From positions 9,612 through 73,611 of the forward strand of contig UQRL01000004.1 in assembly GCA_900543555.1 (NCBI GenBank): a stretch of DNA of 64,000 nt, in the 5' to 3' direction. Below the pieces are notes generated by a model. It had not been told where the DNA came from and searched no databases. It worked only from the letters and a program-made list of their open reading frames with translations. Of the stretch, positions 42,205-49,984 are shown one piece after another. Made by a program: the position numbers and the translations under genes. The stretch comes from an uncultured Oscillospiraceae bacterium (GTDB lineage Bacteria; Bacillota; Clostridia; Oscillospirales; Acutalibacteraceae). Position 1 is the stretch's first letter. Each line of letters begins with the position of its first letter.

Positions 42205-43923
42205 ATGCTGAAAAGCCAACAGACCCGCAGCGTGGCCCCGGAAATGGACCCGCTGCGCATGGGAATGGGGTGGACTCCAGAAGATTTGGAGCGCCCCCAG
42301 GTACTGATTGAGAGCACCTATGGTCAAAGCCATCCCGGCAGCGCCCATCTGCTGCAGTTTGCCCAAGAGGCAGCCAAGGCAGCCGACGCGGCAGGGGCAA
42401 AATCCGCGCTGTACTTTGCCACGGACATGTGCGACGGCATGAGCCAGGGCCACGACGGCGGCAACTACTCCTTGGTAAGCCGGGACACCATCGCCAACCT
42501 GATTGAAATTCACGCAAACGCCACCACCTTTGACGCGGGCGTGTTCATTTCCAGCTGTGACAAATCCGTGCCAGCCCAGCTGATGGCCATTGGGCGGGTA
42601 AACATCCCCTCTATCGTGGTCACTGGCGGGGTGATGGAGGCCGGGCCCGACCTATTGACCCTGGAACAGATCGGCAAATACAGCGCCATGTTCCAGCGGG
42701 GGGAGATCGCAGAGGAACAGTTCACCTTTTACAAACATCACGCCTGCCCCTCCTGCGGGGCCTGCTCCTTTATGGGGACCGCCTCCACCATGCAGATCAT
42801 GGCGGAGGCCCTGGGGCTGATGCTGCCCGGCAGCGCCCTGATGCCCGCCACCTGTGAAGACCTGGTGGAGGTGGCCCGCAAGGCGGGGGCCCGGGCCGCC
42901 CAAATGGCGGTGGAGGGCCTCACCGCCCGGGATATTGTCACGGAGAAGAGCTTTGAAAACGCCGTGATGGTCCATGCGGCCATTTCCGGCTCCACCAACA
43001 CCCTGCTCCACCTGCCCGCCATTGCCCGGGAGTTTGGCGTGGAGCTGGACGCGGATTCCTTTGACCGGATGCACCGGGGCGCCCACTACCTGCTGGATAT
43101 CCGCCCGGCCGGGCGCTGGCCCGCGGAATACTTCTATTATGCCGGGGGCGTGCCCCGCATCATGGAGGAAATCAAGTCCATGCTGCACCTGGACGTGATG
43201 ACCGTCACTGGCAAGACCCTGGGCGAGAACCTGGAGGACTGCAAGAAAAACGGCTTCTACGACCGCTGCGACGCGCTGCTGCAAAAGACCGGCCTGCGGC
43301 GCACGGACATCATCCGCACCTTTGAGGAGCCCATCGGCACAAACGGCACCATCGCCGTGCTGAAGGGCAACCTGGCCCCCCAGGGCAGCGTGGTCAAGCA
43401 CAGCGCCGTGCCCAAGGAGATGCACCAAGCCGTTCTGAAGGCCCGTCCCTTTGACTGCGAGGAGGAGGCCATCGACGCCATCCTCCACCACCGCATCCAG
43501 CCGGGGGACGCGGTGCTCATCCGGTACGAGGGCCCCAAGGGCAGCGGCATGCCGGAGATGTTCTACACCACAGAGGCTATCTCCTCTGACCCAGAGCTCT
43601 CCGCCTCTATCGCACTCATCACCGATGGGCGCTTCTCCGGGGCAAGCAAGGGACCGGCCATCGGCCATGTGTCTCCCGAGGCCGCGGAGGGCGGGCCCAT
43701 CGCCCTGGTGGAGGAGGGCGACCTGATCCAGGTGGACATCCCCGGCCGGGTGCTGCGCATCTGCGGGCTGCACGGCCAGGAGGCCACCGAAGAGGAGATC
43801 ACCACAGAGCTGGCCCGCCGGAAAGAGCGCTGGCACCCCCGGCCGTCTAAGTACACCACCGGCGCCCTGGGTTTATTCACAAAAAACGCCGCCTCTCCCA
43901 TGAAGGGCGGCTATATGGATTAA
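42205..43923 (+). CDS. IlvD/Edd family dehydratase
   Basis: The product is 572 residues. It is an Fe-S dehydratase of the dihydroxy-acid/6-phosphogluconate dehydratase family. Cluster and Mg2+ motifs are SSCDKSVPAQLM, ACPSCGACSFMGTASTMQ and ISGSTNTLLHLPA, and the C-terminal domain has TDGRFSGASKGPAIGH. Because a KDPG aldolase gene follows 26 bases later, the substrate is more likely a sugar acid or 6-phosphogluconate than a branched-chain precursor. ATG at 42205 follows AGGAGG. Confidence 0.9.
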   Translation: MLKSQQTRSVAPEMDPLRMGMGWTPEDLERPQVLIESTYGQSHPGSAHLLQFAQEAAKAADAAGAKSALYFATDMCDGMSQGHDGGNYSLVSRDTIANLIEIHANATTFDAGVFISSCDKSVPAQLMAIGRVNIPSIVVTGGVMEAGPDLLTLEQIGKYSAMFQRGEIAEEQFTFYKHHACPSCGACSFMGTASTMQIMAEALGLMLPGSALMPATCEDLVEVARKAGARAAQMAVEGLTARDIVTEKSFENAVMVHAAISGSTNTLLHLPAIAREFGVELDADSFDRMHRGAHYLLDIRPAGRWPAEYFYYAGGVPRIMEEIKSMLHLDVMTVTGKTLGENLEDCKKNGFYDRCDALLQKTGLRRTDIIRTFEEPIGTNGTIAVLKGNLAPQGSVVKHSAVPKEMHQAVLKARPFDCEEEAIDAILHHRIQPGDAVLIRYEGPKGSGMPEMFYTTEAISSDPELSASIALITDGRFSGASKGPAIGHVSPEAAEGGPIALVEEGDLIQVDIPGRVLRICGLHGQEATEEEITTELARRKERWHPRPSKYTTGALGLFTKNAASPMKGGYMD

Positions 43924-43949
43924 CCACTGCAAGAAAGGAAGGAATCTCT

Positions 43950-44594
43950 ATGGAAAACGTGGAACAGGTTTTGCGAAACACCGGTGTCATCCCAGTGATC
44001 CAGCTGGAGGATGAAATGAAGGCTGTGCCCCTGGGCCAGGCCCTGCTGGATGGGGGCATCCCCGCGGCGGAGGTCACCTTCCGCACCCCAGCGGCCGCCA
44101 AGTCCATCGAGAAGATCGCTGCCGCCCTGCCGGAGATGTTCGTCTGCGCGGGCACCGTGCTCAGTGTGGAACAGGCCAAGCTGGCCGTGGACTGCGGCGC
44201 TAAGGCGGTCATCTCCCCCGGCACCAACCGGGAAGTGGTGGAATGGTGCCTGAAGAACCAGGTGCCCGTGTACCCCGGCTGCGCCACCCCCACCGAGGTG
44301 GAGGCCGCCCTGGGCCTGGGCCTCACCACGGTGAAGCTCTTCCCCGCGGAAGTGGTGGGGGGCGTGAAGATGCTCAAGGCTCTGTACGGCCCCTACCGGG
44401 GTGTGAAGTTCATGCCTACCGGCGGCATCAGCCCCAGCAATGTGAAGGACTACCTCTCCCAGCCCAACGTCATCGCCTGCGGCGGCAGCTGGCTCTGCCC
44501 CGCCGGGGACATCAACGAGGGCAGCTGGGCGGCCATCACCCAGCGGGCCAAGGAGTGCATGGCTTTGGTGCAGGAAGTGCGGGCAGGCCAGTGA
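43950..44594 (+). CDS. eda: 2-dehydro-3-deoxyphosphogluconate (KDPG) aldolase
   Basis: The product is 214 residues. It splits KDPG into pyruvate and glyceraldehyde 3-phosphate. The class I aldolase residues are Glu in AEVTFRT and the Schiff-base Lys in TTVKLFPAE, with GCATPTEVE and MPTGGISPSN. It completes an Entner-Doudoroff-type branch with the upstream dehydratase. Whether KDPG or KDPGal is used cannot be told. Terminator at 44610-44639. Confidence 0.94.
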   Translation: MENVEQVLRNTGVIPVIQLEDEMKAVPLGQALLDGGIPAAEVTFRTPAAAKSIEKIAAALPEMFVCAGTVLSVEQAKLAVDCGAKAVISPGTNREVVEWCLKNQVPVYPGCATPTEVEAALGLGLTTVKLFPAEVVGGVKMLKALYGPYRGVKFMPTGGISPSNVKDYLSQPNVIACGGSWLCPAGDINEGSWAAITQRAKECMALVQEVRAGQ

Positions 44595-44609
44595 CCAAAA
44601 AATACGCGC

Positions 44610-44639
44610 AAAAAAGGGAGCGGAAACCGCTCCCTTTTT
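44610..44639. terminator. Bidirectional terminator after eda
   Basis: AAAAAGGGAGCGG pairs with CCGCTCCCTTTTT. Confidence 0.85.
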
Positions 44640-44654
44640 CTATGCTCTCCCTGC

Positions 44655-45338
44655 TCACAGGACAAACGGGTCCAACGCCTGGACGTCCAGGCTGTTCACA
44701 AAGTCCAGCGCCTCCTGATAGGAAGCGAAGCCCCCTTGGATGGGCTGGTAACTGTCCGGCGCAAACAGCTGGTCCATGTCTTGCGAGGCCACCTTCCACT
44801 GGCCGTCCTCCTGCTTCATTTGGACGGTGTAGGTGCACTGGCTGAACAGCACCTCCACTGTGTAGCGGGGCGCCCCCTCCAGGAGATAGGAATAGATGGT
44901 GCTGAGCCAGGTATCCGCCCGGAAACGCACCTGGACCTCTGTGCTGGAGAGGGACTTCCAACCCAGCAGCTTGGGGTTTGTAAAGCCGCGGTCCACGGAA
45001 AAGCCCCACTCCAGGGGCGCCTCCAGTCCCTCCTGGCAGTTTTGGGAAAAGCGCTCCTCCAGGCTGCCTGTAAAGTGGGGCTCCAGCTCAGGGGACGCGC
45101 TCCGGCGGACCTGCTCCGCCGCGTCCAAGATCTCCTCTGTGGAAAGGGCCTCTTCCCCCTCCAACGCTTGGGAAAGCTCCTCTGCGGACACCACGCCGGC
45201 GCTCTGATAGGCCTCCTCAGCGGCGAGGGCCCGCTCCATCAGCGAGACCCCCTGGGCGTAGTGAGAGCCCGCTGCCGTGCCGCACACCAGCAGGCAGCAG
45301 AGGATTGCCGGCAGCAAAAAACGAATCTTCTTTTTCAC
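44655..45338 (-). CDS. Secreted or membrane-anchored hypothetical protein
   Basis: The product is 227 residues. A basic N-terminus and hydrophobic segment (KKKIRFLLPAILCCLLVCGTAAGS) form a signal or anchor; there is no clear lipobox. The rest is acidic, with two regions that look like an NTF2-like fold near the end (GAPRYTVEVLFSQCTYTVQMKQEDGQWKV). No family is assigned. GTG at 45338 is preferred because GGGGGAG is upstream; a second GTG lies one codon before it. Confidence 0.68.
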   Translation of the reverse strand: MKKKIRFLLPAILCCLLVCGTAAGSHYAQGVSLMERALAAEEAYQSAGVVSAEELSQALEGEEALSTEEILDAAEQVRRSASPELEPHFTGSLEERFSQNCQEGLEAPLEWGFSVDRGFTNPKLLGWKSLSSTEVQVRFRADTWLSTIYSYLLEGAPRYTVEVLFSQCTYTVQMKQEDGQWKVASQDMDQLFAPDSYQPIQGGFASYQEALDFVNSLDVQALDPFVL

Positions 45339-45382
45339 CACAGTCTCCCCCTTTCAAAAGAGAAAAGCCAGCCTCTAAGCCC

Positions 45383-45411
45383 ATCATAGCACTTGACATA
45401 ATTCCTGTCAA
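45383..45411 (-). promoter_or_regulatory. Promoter with inverted repeat, upstream of the secreted hypothetical gene
   Basis: A perfect TTGACA, 17 bases, then TATGAT. The -35 is part of a perfect inverted repeat CTTGACA-N7-TGTCAAG (45392-45412), which could be an operator. Confidence 0.65.
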
Positions 45412-45419
45412 GAGAGGTA

Positions 45420-45456
45420 CAAAAAAGCCCTCCCGAACTGGGAGGGCCTCTTTATT
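45420..45456 (-). terminator. Terminator of the yqeG-pepP-efp-CD1247 gene series
   Basis: GGCCCTCCC pairs with GGGAGGGCT; the minus-strand side ends TTTTTT. Confidence 0.8.
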
Positions 45457-45469
45457 GCGCTTGAGCGGC

Positions 45470-45916
45470 TTACTCTTCCGGCTTGTCCTCGGGCTCTTCC
45501 TCGTCGTCGTCGAAGTCGAACTCCAAAGTCTCGCCGCAGCCGGGGCAGACGATGCTGCCCTCTTCCAGCATCTCGTCGTTGAGCTGGATGGTGTCGCCGC
45601 AGCTGGGGCAGGTCACTTCGAACTCGGCGTCGTCAAAGTCGTCGCCGTGGTGGTGATGATGACCGCAGCCACAGCCGCACTCATCCTCGTCCTCCAGCTC
45701 GTAGTAGTCCTCTTCCAGCTCGCCCAGGTCGTAGTCGATCTCATCCACCTGCTCAGCCAGCTCGTCCAGGCCCTCGTCCAGCTCTTCCACAGACAGGCAC
45801 AGGTCGTCCAGCAGCTCTACGATGGCGTTGAGGACCTTGGTCTCCTTGGCGCTGGGGTCCAGCTCCAGGCCGTCCATCAGGCCGCGGATATAAGAAGCTC
45901 TCTCAGAATTGGTCAT
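45470..45916 (-). CDS. Acidic zinc-ribbon protein (CD1247-type N-terminus)
   Basis: The product is 148 residues, with Glu/Asp making up nearly half. The first ~75 residues form an acidic helical domain (MTNSERASYIRGLMDGLELDPS) found in clostridial CD1247-type proteins. A Cys/His cluster follows (CGCGCGHHHHHGDD, ~80-95). A zinc ribbon (CPSCGDT...CPGCGETL) and an acidic tail end the protein. It is probably a metal-binding or ribosome-linked factor; it lies in the same direction after efp (63-base gap). Function unknown. Confidence 0.8.
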   Translation of the reverse strand: MTNSERASYIRGLMDGLELDPSAKETKVLNAIVELLDDLCLSVEELDEGLDELAEQVDEIDYDLGELEEDYYELEDEDECGCGCGHHHHHGDDFDDAEFEVTCPSCGDTIQLNDEMLEEGSIVCPGCGETLEFDFDDDEEEPEDKPEE

Positions 45917-45979
45917 GGTCAGTTCCTCCCTTGTTCCGTCTGGGGCAGCGCCCCGCGGTGTATTTGGGCAAATGGGCGC

Positions 45980-46537
45980 TTAGGCGCGCTCCATGTACTC
46001 CCCGGTACGGGTGTCGATGCGGATCATCTCGCCCTCGTTGATGAACAGGGGCACGCGAATCTCCGCGCCGGTCTCCAGGGTAGCGGGCTTCAGGGTGTTG
46101 GTGGCGGTGTCGCCGCGGACGCCGGGCTCGGTCTTGGTGACCTCCAGCTCCACAAAGTTGGGGGGCTCCACGCCGAAGACGTTGTCCTTGTAGGAGAGCA
46201 CCTTGCAGTCCATGTTCTCCTTGACGAACTTGAAGTTGTCAGAGAGGACGCTCTTGTTGATCGGGATCTGCTCGTAGGTCTCGTTGTCCATGAAATAGTA
46301 CAGGTCGCCGTCGCTGTACAGGTACTGCATGTCCTTGCGCTCGATGTAAGCGGTGGGGTACTTGTCGTTGGGGTTAAAAGTCTTTTCTGTCACAGCGCCG
46401 GTGATCACGTTGCGGATCTTGGTGCGCACAAAGGCAGCGCCCTTGCCGGGCTTGACGTGCTGGAACTCGATGATGGAATAGACGCCGCCGTCCATCTCAA
46501 AGGTCACGCCGTTTCTGAAATCGCCTGCGGTTACCAT
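45980..46537 (-). CDS. efp: Translation elongation factor P
   Basis: The product is 185 residues with three beta-barrel domains. It relieves ribosome stalling at polyproline. The functional loop [11 protein letters not shown] carries the conserved Lys at the tip. The C-terminal signature region is [19 protein letters not shown] with [14 protein letters not shown]. Its own promoter (46570-46598) lies between pepP and efp. Proline-rich clients nearby include the CPBP protease repeats. Confidence 0.97.
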   Translation of the reverse strand: MVTAGDFRNGVTFEMDGGVYSIIEFQHVKPGKGAAFVRTKIRNVITGAVTEKTFNPNDKYPTAYIERKDMQYLYSDGDLYYFMDNETYEQIPINKSVLSDNFKFVKENMDCKVLSYKDNVFGVEPPNFVELEVTKTEPGVRGDTATNTLKPATLETGAEIRVPLFINEGEMIRIDTRTGEYMERA

Positions 46538-46569
46538 ATTTTAACAACCTCCAATGTATTTCTCTTTCT

Positions 46570-46598
46570 ATTGTACCGTATTTACAGCGGGATTGCAA
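46570..46598 (-). promoter_or_regulatory. efp promoter
   Basis: TTGCAA and TACAAT are separated by 17 bases on the minus strand. Confidence 0.6.
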
Positions 46599-46628
46599 GC
46601 CGTTTCCCACCCTTTGCCGCAAAAAGCC

Positions 46629-47708
46629 TTACAGGCAGATGAGCTCCTTGGGAGACTTGGTCAGGCTGCGGCAGCCATCCTCTGTGATGAGGAGCATATC
46701 CTCGATGCGCACGCCGTATTTGGCCGGGATATAGATGCCGGGCTCATCGGTAACCACCATTCCAGGCGCGCACACCGTCTGATCCCCGCGGCCGAACCGG
46801 GGCCACTCGTGGATTTCAAAGCCCACCCCATGGCCCAGCCCATGGCCAAAGGTGCCGGGATAGTCCTTCTCGATGATATCCCGGGCAATCTTGTCCACAT
46901 CACAGCAGACCATGCCGGGCTTCACCCCGTCGATGACTGCCAGGTGGGCCTTCAGCACCGTGTCGTACACGGCCTTCTGCTCCTGGCTGACCTGGCCCAG
47001 GGCCACCGTGCGGGTCATGTCAGAGTGGTAGCCGTCCAACAGGGCGCCGGTATCCATGGTGATGAAGTCGCCCTTCTGCACGGTGTTGTCAGAGGGGACC
47101 GCATGGCACTGGGAGCCGTTCTTGCCCGCGGCCACAATCAGGTCGAAGGCCACATTTTCCGCGCCCTGCTTGCGCATGAAGAACTCAATCTCCAAAGCCA
47201 GGTCCCGCTCGGTGACGCCCTCTTTGATATAGGGCAGGATGTGCTGGAAGGCCGCGTCGGTGATCTCCTGAGAGGCCTCGATCTTCTTGACCTCCTCGGG
47301 GGATTTAATCATCCGCTGCTCCCGAATGGCGCTGTCCAGCGTTTCATCCAGAACAGCCTGGGCGCCAAACCGCTGGAAGGCGGCCTCAAAGCGGCGGGCC
47401 TGAGCCACAGAGAGCTGCTCGCACTCCATGTAAATCTCCTTGATGCCGTGCTTCTGGATCAGTTCCCCCAGCTTTTCCATCAGGGAATCAAAACCCAGCA
47501 CCGTGCAGTACTTGGCCTGGTAATGGGCGGCCTCCTCATAGCGGAAGTCCATCAGCAGGTAGGCTTCCTCCGCTGTGACAAGCAGGGCCCCGTCTGTGGC
47601 GGGGAACTGGGTGAAATACCGGCGGTTCTTTTCAGAAAACACCAGGGCGGCTTTCTGGCTGTCGCCGTGGATAAGCCGCTCAGTCAGACGTTCCACAGGG
47701 TTTTTCAT
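46629..47708 (-). CDS. Xaa-Pro aminopeptidase/dipeptidase (M24 family)
   Basis: The product is 359 residues. A creatinase-like N-terminal domain precedes the pita-bread metallopeptidase. The dinuclear metal ligands are Asp in MDTGALLDGYHSDMTRT, His in GHGLGHGVGFEIHE, and Glu in TDEPGIYI and GVRIEDMLL. It removes residues next to proline. It overlaps yqeG by 4 bases (ATGA) and precedes efp, a common order in Firmicutes. Confidence 0.94.
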   Translation of the reverse strand: MKNPVERLTERLIHGDSQKAALVFSEKNRRYFTQFPATDGALLVTAEEAYLLMDFRYEEAAHYQAKYCTVLGFDSLMEKLGELIQKHGIKEIYMECEQLSVAQARRFEAAFQRFGAQAVLDETLDSAIREQRMIKSPEEVKKIEASQEITDAAFQHILPYIKEGVTERDLALEIEFFMRKQGAENVAFDLIVAAGKNGSQCHAVPSDNTVQKGDFITMDTGALLDGYHSDMTRTVALGQVSQEQKAVYDTVLKAHLAVIDGVKPGMVCCDVDKIARDIIEKDYPGTFGHGLGHGVGFEIHEWPRFGRGDQTVCAPGMVVTDEPGIYIPAKYGVRIEDMLLITEDGCRSLTKSPKELICL

Positions 47709-48211
47709 CGCAAAACATCCTTTCTTCTCTGGAATTTTTCCCGCAGGCCCCGTTCAAAATACCTGCGTACTCTAAAGGTGAAGCCTTCCTCCGGCTCGAT
47801 GGGCGCCAGCAGCACAGATTTCATGCCGCACAGGTTGGCCCCCACGATGTCCGTAAAGATCTGGTCCCCTACGATGACGCACTCACGGCACCTCACCCCC
47901 AGGCGCCGGGCCGCCCGAAGGTAACCCACCGGCAGGGGCTTGATGGCGAAGCTCAAGGTATCCAGGCCGAACATGGCCCCGAAGCGCTTCACCCGTTTTT
48001 TATAATTATTGGAAATAATGATCATCTGGAAACCGGCCGCCTCCATGGCCCGCACCCACTCCACCGCGCCCGGCATAGGAGTATGGGAGGTGTAGGTTGA
48101 CAGGGTGTTGTCCACATCCAGCAGCAGGGCCCGCACCCCCAGGCCCCTCAAAAATTCCGGGGTGATTTCTGTAACCCGATTTTTCAGGGCGGTTGGCCGA
48201 AAGATGCCCAT
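47705..48211 (-). CDS. yqeG: YqeG family HAD IIIA-type phosphatase
   Basis: The product is 168 residues. The HAD motifs are LLLDVDNTLSTY (DxDNT), IIISNN, a Lys in IKPLP and VGDQIFTDIVGAN. Members are phosphatases (phosphatidylglycerophosphate phosphatase in plants and cyanobacteria; bacterial role partly known). ATG at 48211 follows AAGGAGG. The ATGA overlap with pepP suggests coupling. Confidence 0.93.
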   Translation of the reverse strand: MGIFRPTALKNRVTEITPEFLRGLGVRALLLDVDNTLSTYTSHTPMPGAVEWVRAMEAAGFQMIIISNNYKKRVKRFGAMFGLDTLSFAIKPLPVGYLRAARRLGVRCRECVIVGDQIFTDIVGANLCGMKSVLLAPIEPEEGFTFRVRRYFERGLREKFQRRKDVLR

Positions 48212-48243
48212 TTCTTTCCTCCTTGCGGCTTGCTTTTTCTCAA

Positions 48244-48272
48244 ACAAAAAAGCGGGCGAACCGCCCGCTTTC
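48244..48272 (-). terminator. rpsU terminator
   Basis: AAAGCGGGCG pairs with CGCCCGCTTT, followed by TTTT on the minus strand. Confidence 0.85.
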
Positions 48273-48291
48273 AAGGTACCTCTGAGCAGCC

Positions 48292-48468
48292 TTATTTGTA
48301 CTTGCGCTTGCGAGCTGCTTCTGACTTTTTCTTACGCTTGACAGAGGGCTTTTCATAAGCCTCTCTCTTCCGGACCTCCTGGATGACGCCTGCTCTGGCG
48401 CACTGCTTTTTAAAGCGGCGGAGCGCGCTATCCAAAGATTCGTTTTCCTTAAGCCGGATCTCAGCCAT
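48292..48468 (-). CDS. rpsU: 30S ribosomal protein S21
   Basis: The product is 58 residues, [20 protein letters not shown] followed by a very basic C-terminus ([15 protein letters not shown]), the standard S21 pattern. It binds the 30S subunit near the mRNA exit. AGGGATATAA precedes the ATG. Own promoter (48538-48566) and terminator, so it is a single-gene unit here rather than followed by yqeY. Confidence 0.96.
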   Translation of the reverse strand: MAEIRLKENESLDSALRRFKKQCARAGVIQEVRKREAYEKPSVKRKKKSEAARKRKYK

Positions 48469-48537
48469 TTATATCCCTCCCATCCGCCACAAGGCAGGGG
48501 TTGTTTCGTCGTAGGCATTACCAGTACAACAGAAATA

Positions 48538-48566
48538 ATTATACTTTCCTAAGGCTGGATTGTCAA
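48538..48566 (-). promoter_or_regulatory. rpsU promoter
   Basis: A perfect TTGACA and a perfect TATAAT are separated by 17 bases on the minus strand. Confidence 0.85.
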
Positions 48567-48605
48567 GCCCTGTTTCTCTCATTTTTCCAAAGGCCCCTTC
48601 CCGCC

Positions 48606-49157
48606 CTAGACCAGGCGGGTGTAAAGGCCCTCCTCCCGGCGGAGGATACCCTCGCTAATCATGTCCCGGCGCAGGGTACAGTAGTCCTGGTGGAAGCGCA
48701 GCAGCACCTGGTTGAGCTCCCGCTCGGGATAGGGGCGGCCCAGCTCCAGCTCCTTGGCGATTTCCTCCAGGCAGATGCGCTCCTTCTTCCGCTGGGCGGG
48801 GATGGCCTTAAGGCGGCCGTACTCAAAAAAGCTGTCCAGCACCCGCTGGCGGTAGCGGGCCTCCCGCTCCTGCTGGCGCTGGGCGTCGGAGGACTTCTCC
48901 CCCAGGATGTCCAAAATGCGGCACTGGAACACCTCTTTATTGATAGAGTACATGGTGTAGTACTGCTCCCGGCGGGAGGAGACCGCCCCGGCGTCCATCA
49001 GCTTCTTTAAATGGAAAGACACCGTGGCCGGGGTGAGCTCCAGCCGCTGGGCCAGGCGCTCCACGTACATATCCTCCTCCAGCAGGGATTTGAGGATTTG
49101 CAGCCGGGAGCGGTCCGCCAAGCCTTTGAATAGTTTTAACGCCTGTTCCTCTGTCAT
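48606..49157 (-). CDS. ArsR-type regulator with C-terminal DUF2087 domain
   Basis: The product is 183 residues. An N-terminal winged helix of the ArsR type (LFKGLADRSRLQILKSLLEED...LTPATVSFHLKKLMDAG, ~5-75) is followed by a C-terminal DUF2087 domain (~110-175, YPERELNQVLLRFHQDYCTLRRDMISEGILR). There is no obvious metal-binding CVC. It lies 3 bases after the 114-residue gene, so it is coregulated from the promoter at 49558-49586, near palindromes it probably binds. The signal is unknown. Confidence 0.88.
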   Translation of the reverse strand: MTEEQALKLFKGLADRSRLQILKSLLEEDMYVERLAQRLELTPATVSFHLKKLMDAGAVSSRREQYYTMYSINKEVFQCRILDILGEKSSDAQRQQEREARYRQRVLDSFFEYGRLKAIPAQRKKERICLEEIAKELELGRPYPERELNQVLLRFHQDYCTLRRDMISEGILRREEGLYTRLV

Positions 49158-49160
49158 AGG

Positions 49161-49505
49161 TTACGCCTCCTTTCCCAGTTGGTCCCAGGCCTGCTGCCAG
49201 GCCTCCAGCTTCCACTCCTCCACGGCGGCCCGGGCCATATCCCCGTGGGCTTGGGCCAAATCCCGGGCGGCCCGCCAATTCTCCGGCAAAGCTTCCAGCT
49301 TCCGGCGGTAGGCGGCCTCCAGCTCCTGAGGCGGCAGGTGGGCTTCCAAGGCCTGGTACACCGTGGCGCAAATCTGGAAGATATTCCCCTGGATTTTCGC
49401 CCGGCGGGCCTCATCCTCCCGGCAGTCCTGGGAGAGGGCCTCCCCCTCCTGGCGGCAGCGCTCCACCTGGCTTTCTAAATAGTTGAGCCAAATCTCCTTT
49501 TTCAA
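49161..49505 (-). CDS. Hypothetical protein coupled to the ArsR-DUF2087 regulator
   Basis: The product is 114 residues, helical and charged (EIWLNYLESQVERCRQEGEALSQDCREDEARRAKI). A C-terminal helical part has conserved aromatic and small residues (LPENWRAARDLAQAHGDMARAAVEEWKLEAWQQAWD). No family is assigned with confidence. TTG at 49505 has AAGGAAGG 8 bases upstream. The start region resembles the 55-residue gene upstream, which has a similar promoter. Confidence 0.72.
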   Translation of the reverse strand: MKKEIWLNYLESQVERCRQEGEALSQDCREDEARRAKIQGNIFQICATVYQALEAHLPPQELEAAYRRKLEALPENWRAARDLAQAHGDMARAAVEEWKLEAWQQAWDQLGKEA

Positions 49506-49557
49506 CGTGTTCGCCTTCCTTCGCAAGATTTATTTTTGCATGTATCGAACTGGATCA

Positions 49558-49586
49558 AGCATACCAGCTCGGCAGGGGTTTGTCAA
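49558..49586 (-). promoter_or_regulatory. Promoter of the ArsR-DUF2087 operon
   Basis: A perfect TTGACA, 17 bases, then TATGCT. The same -35/-10 pair and flanking sequence recur at 49824-49852. The palindrome TTTGATATTTATCAAA lies just upstream at 49594-49609. Confidence 0.75.
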
Positions 49587-49593
49587 GATTTAA

Positions 49594-49609
49594 TTTGATA
49601 TTTATCAAA
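49594..49609. promoter_or_regulatory. Candidate ArsR operator, site A
   Basis: TTTGATATTTATCAAA is a perfect 7-2-7 palindrome next to the -35 of the ArsR operon promoter; it also overlaps the last codons of the 55-residue gene. Confidence 0.55.
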
Positions 49610-49772
49610 GTATTTTTCTTCCCCGCCGGATTGCTTTCCAGGCGTTGGCCTGGTCTGTTTGGCGCTGGGTACGGGAGGCCCGTTCCTCCCGGCAGTCCCA
49701 GGCGGGCGCCCGGGCGACAGCGCGGCCATGCCGCCAACGCTTCCATTTCTTTTTCAGAATCTCCCATTTCAC
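49605..49772 (-). CDS. Short basic protein, probable truncated paralogue of the 114-residue gene
   Basis: The product is 55 residues. GTG at 49772 with a perfect AAAGGAGGT 6 bases upstream. It is rich in Trp, Arg and Lys (MKWEILKKKWKRWRHGRAV). At residues ~26-33 it has WDCREERA, where the 114-residue protein has QDCREDEA at a similar position. With the repeated promoter and operator this suggests duplication followed by truncation. Its stop codon lies inside operator A. Function unknown. Confidence 0.5.
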   Translation of the reverse strand: MKWEILKKKWKRWRHGRAVARAPAWDCREERASRTQRQTDQANAWKAIRRGRKIL

Positions 49773-49799
49773 GGTTGCACCTCCTTTCTGTAATTTTAA

Positions 49800-49815
49800 T
49801 TCGATATTTATCGAA
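49800..49815. promoter_or_regulatory. Candidate ArsR operator, site B
   Basis: TTCGATATTTATCGAA is a perfect 7-2-7 palindrome just downstream of the -10 at 49824-49829, in the position where repressor would block transcription start of the 55-residue gene. Confidence 0.6.
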
Positions 49816-49823
49816 GCAATTTT

Positions 49824-49852
49824 AGCATAACAGAAAGGTGCGGCGGTGTCAA
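49824..49852 (-). promoter_or_regulatory. Promoter of the 55-residue gene
   Basis: A perfect TTGACA, 17 bases, then TATGCT. The third, degenerate operator-like repeat (49860-49875) lies upstream of the -35 in the same place as site A relative to the other promoter. Confidence 0.75.
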
Positions 49853-49984
49853 GATTTAATTTGATATTCATCGAAGCATTTGAAGGCAAGCATAAAAAAG
49901 AGCCGCCGCAACATGGGGCAGCCCGTTGGCTGATACGGGACGCGCGGCTTTTGGGGCGGCGCGTCCTTTTTGTTTCCGGCGGGG

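Noticed and set aside
45305-46642. 445-codon open frame antisense to the CD1247-type protein and efp
   Set aside because: It spans two well supported genes and their terminator; no start signal.
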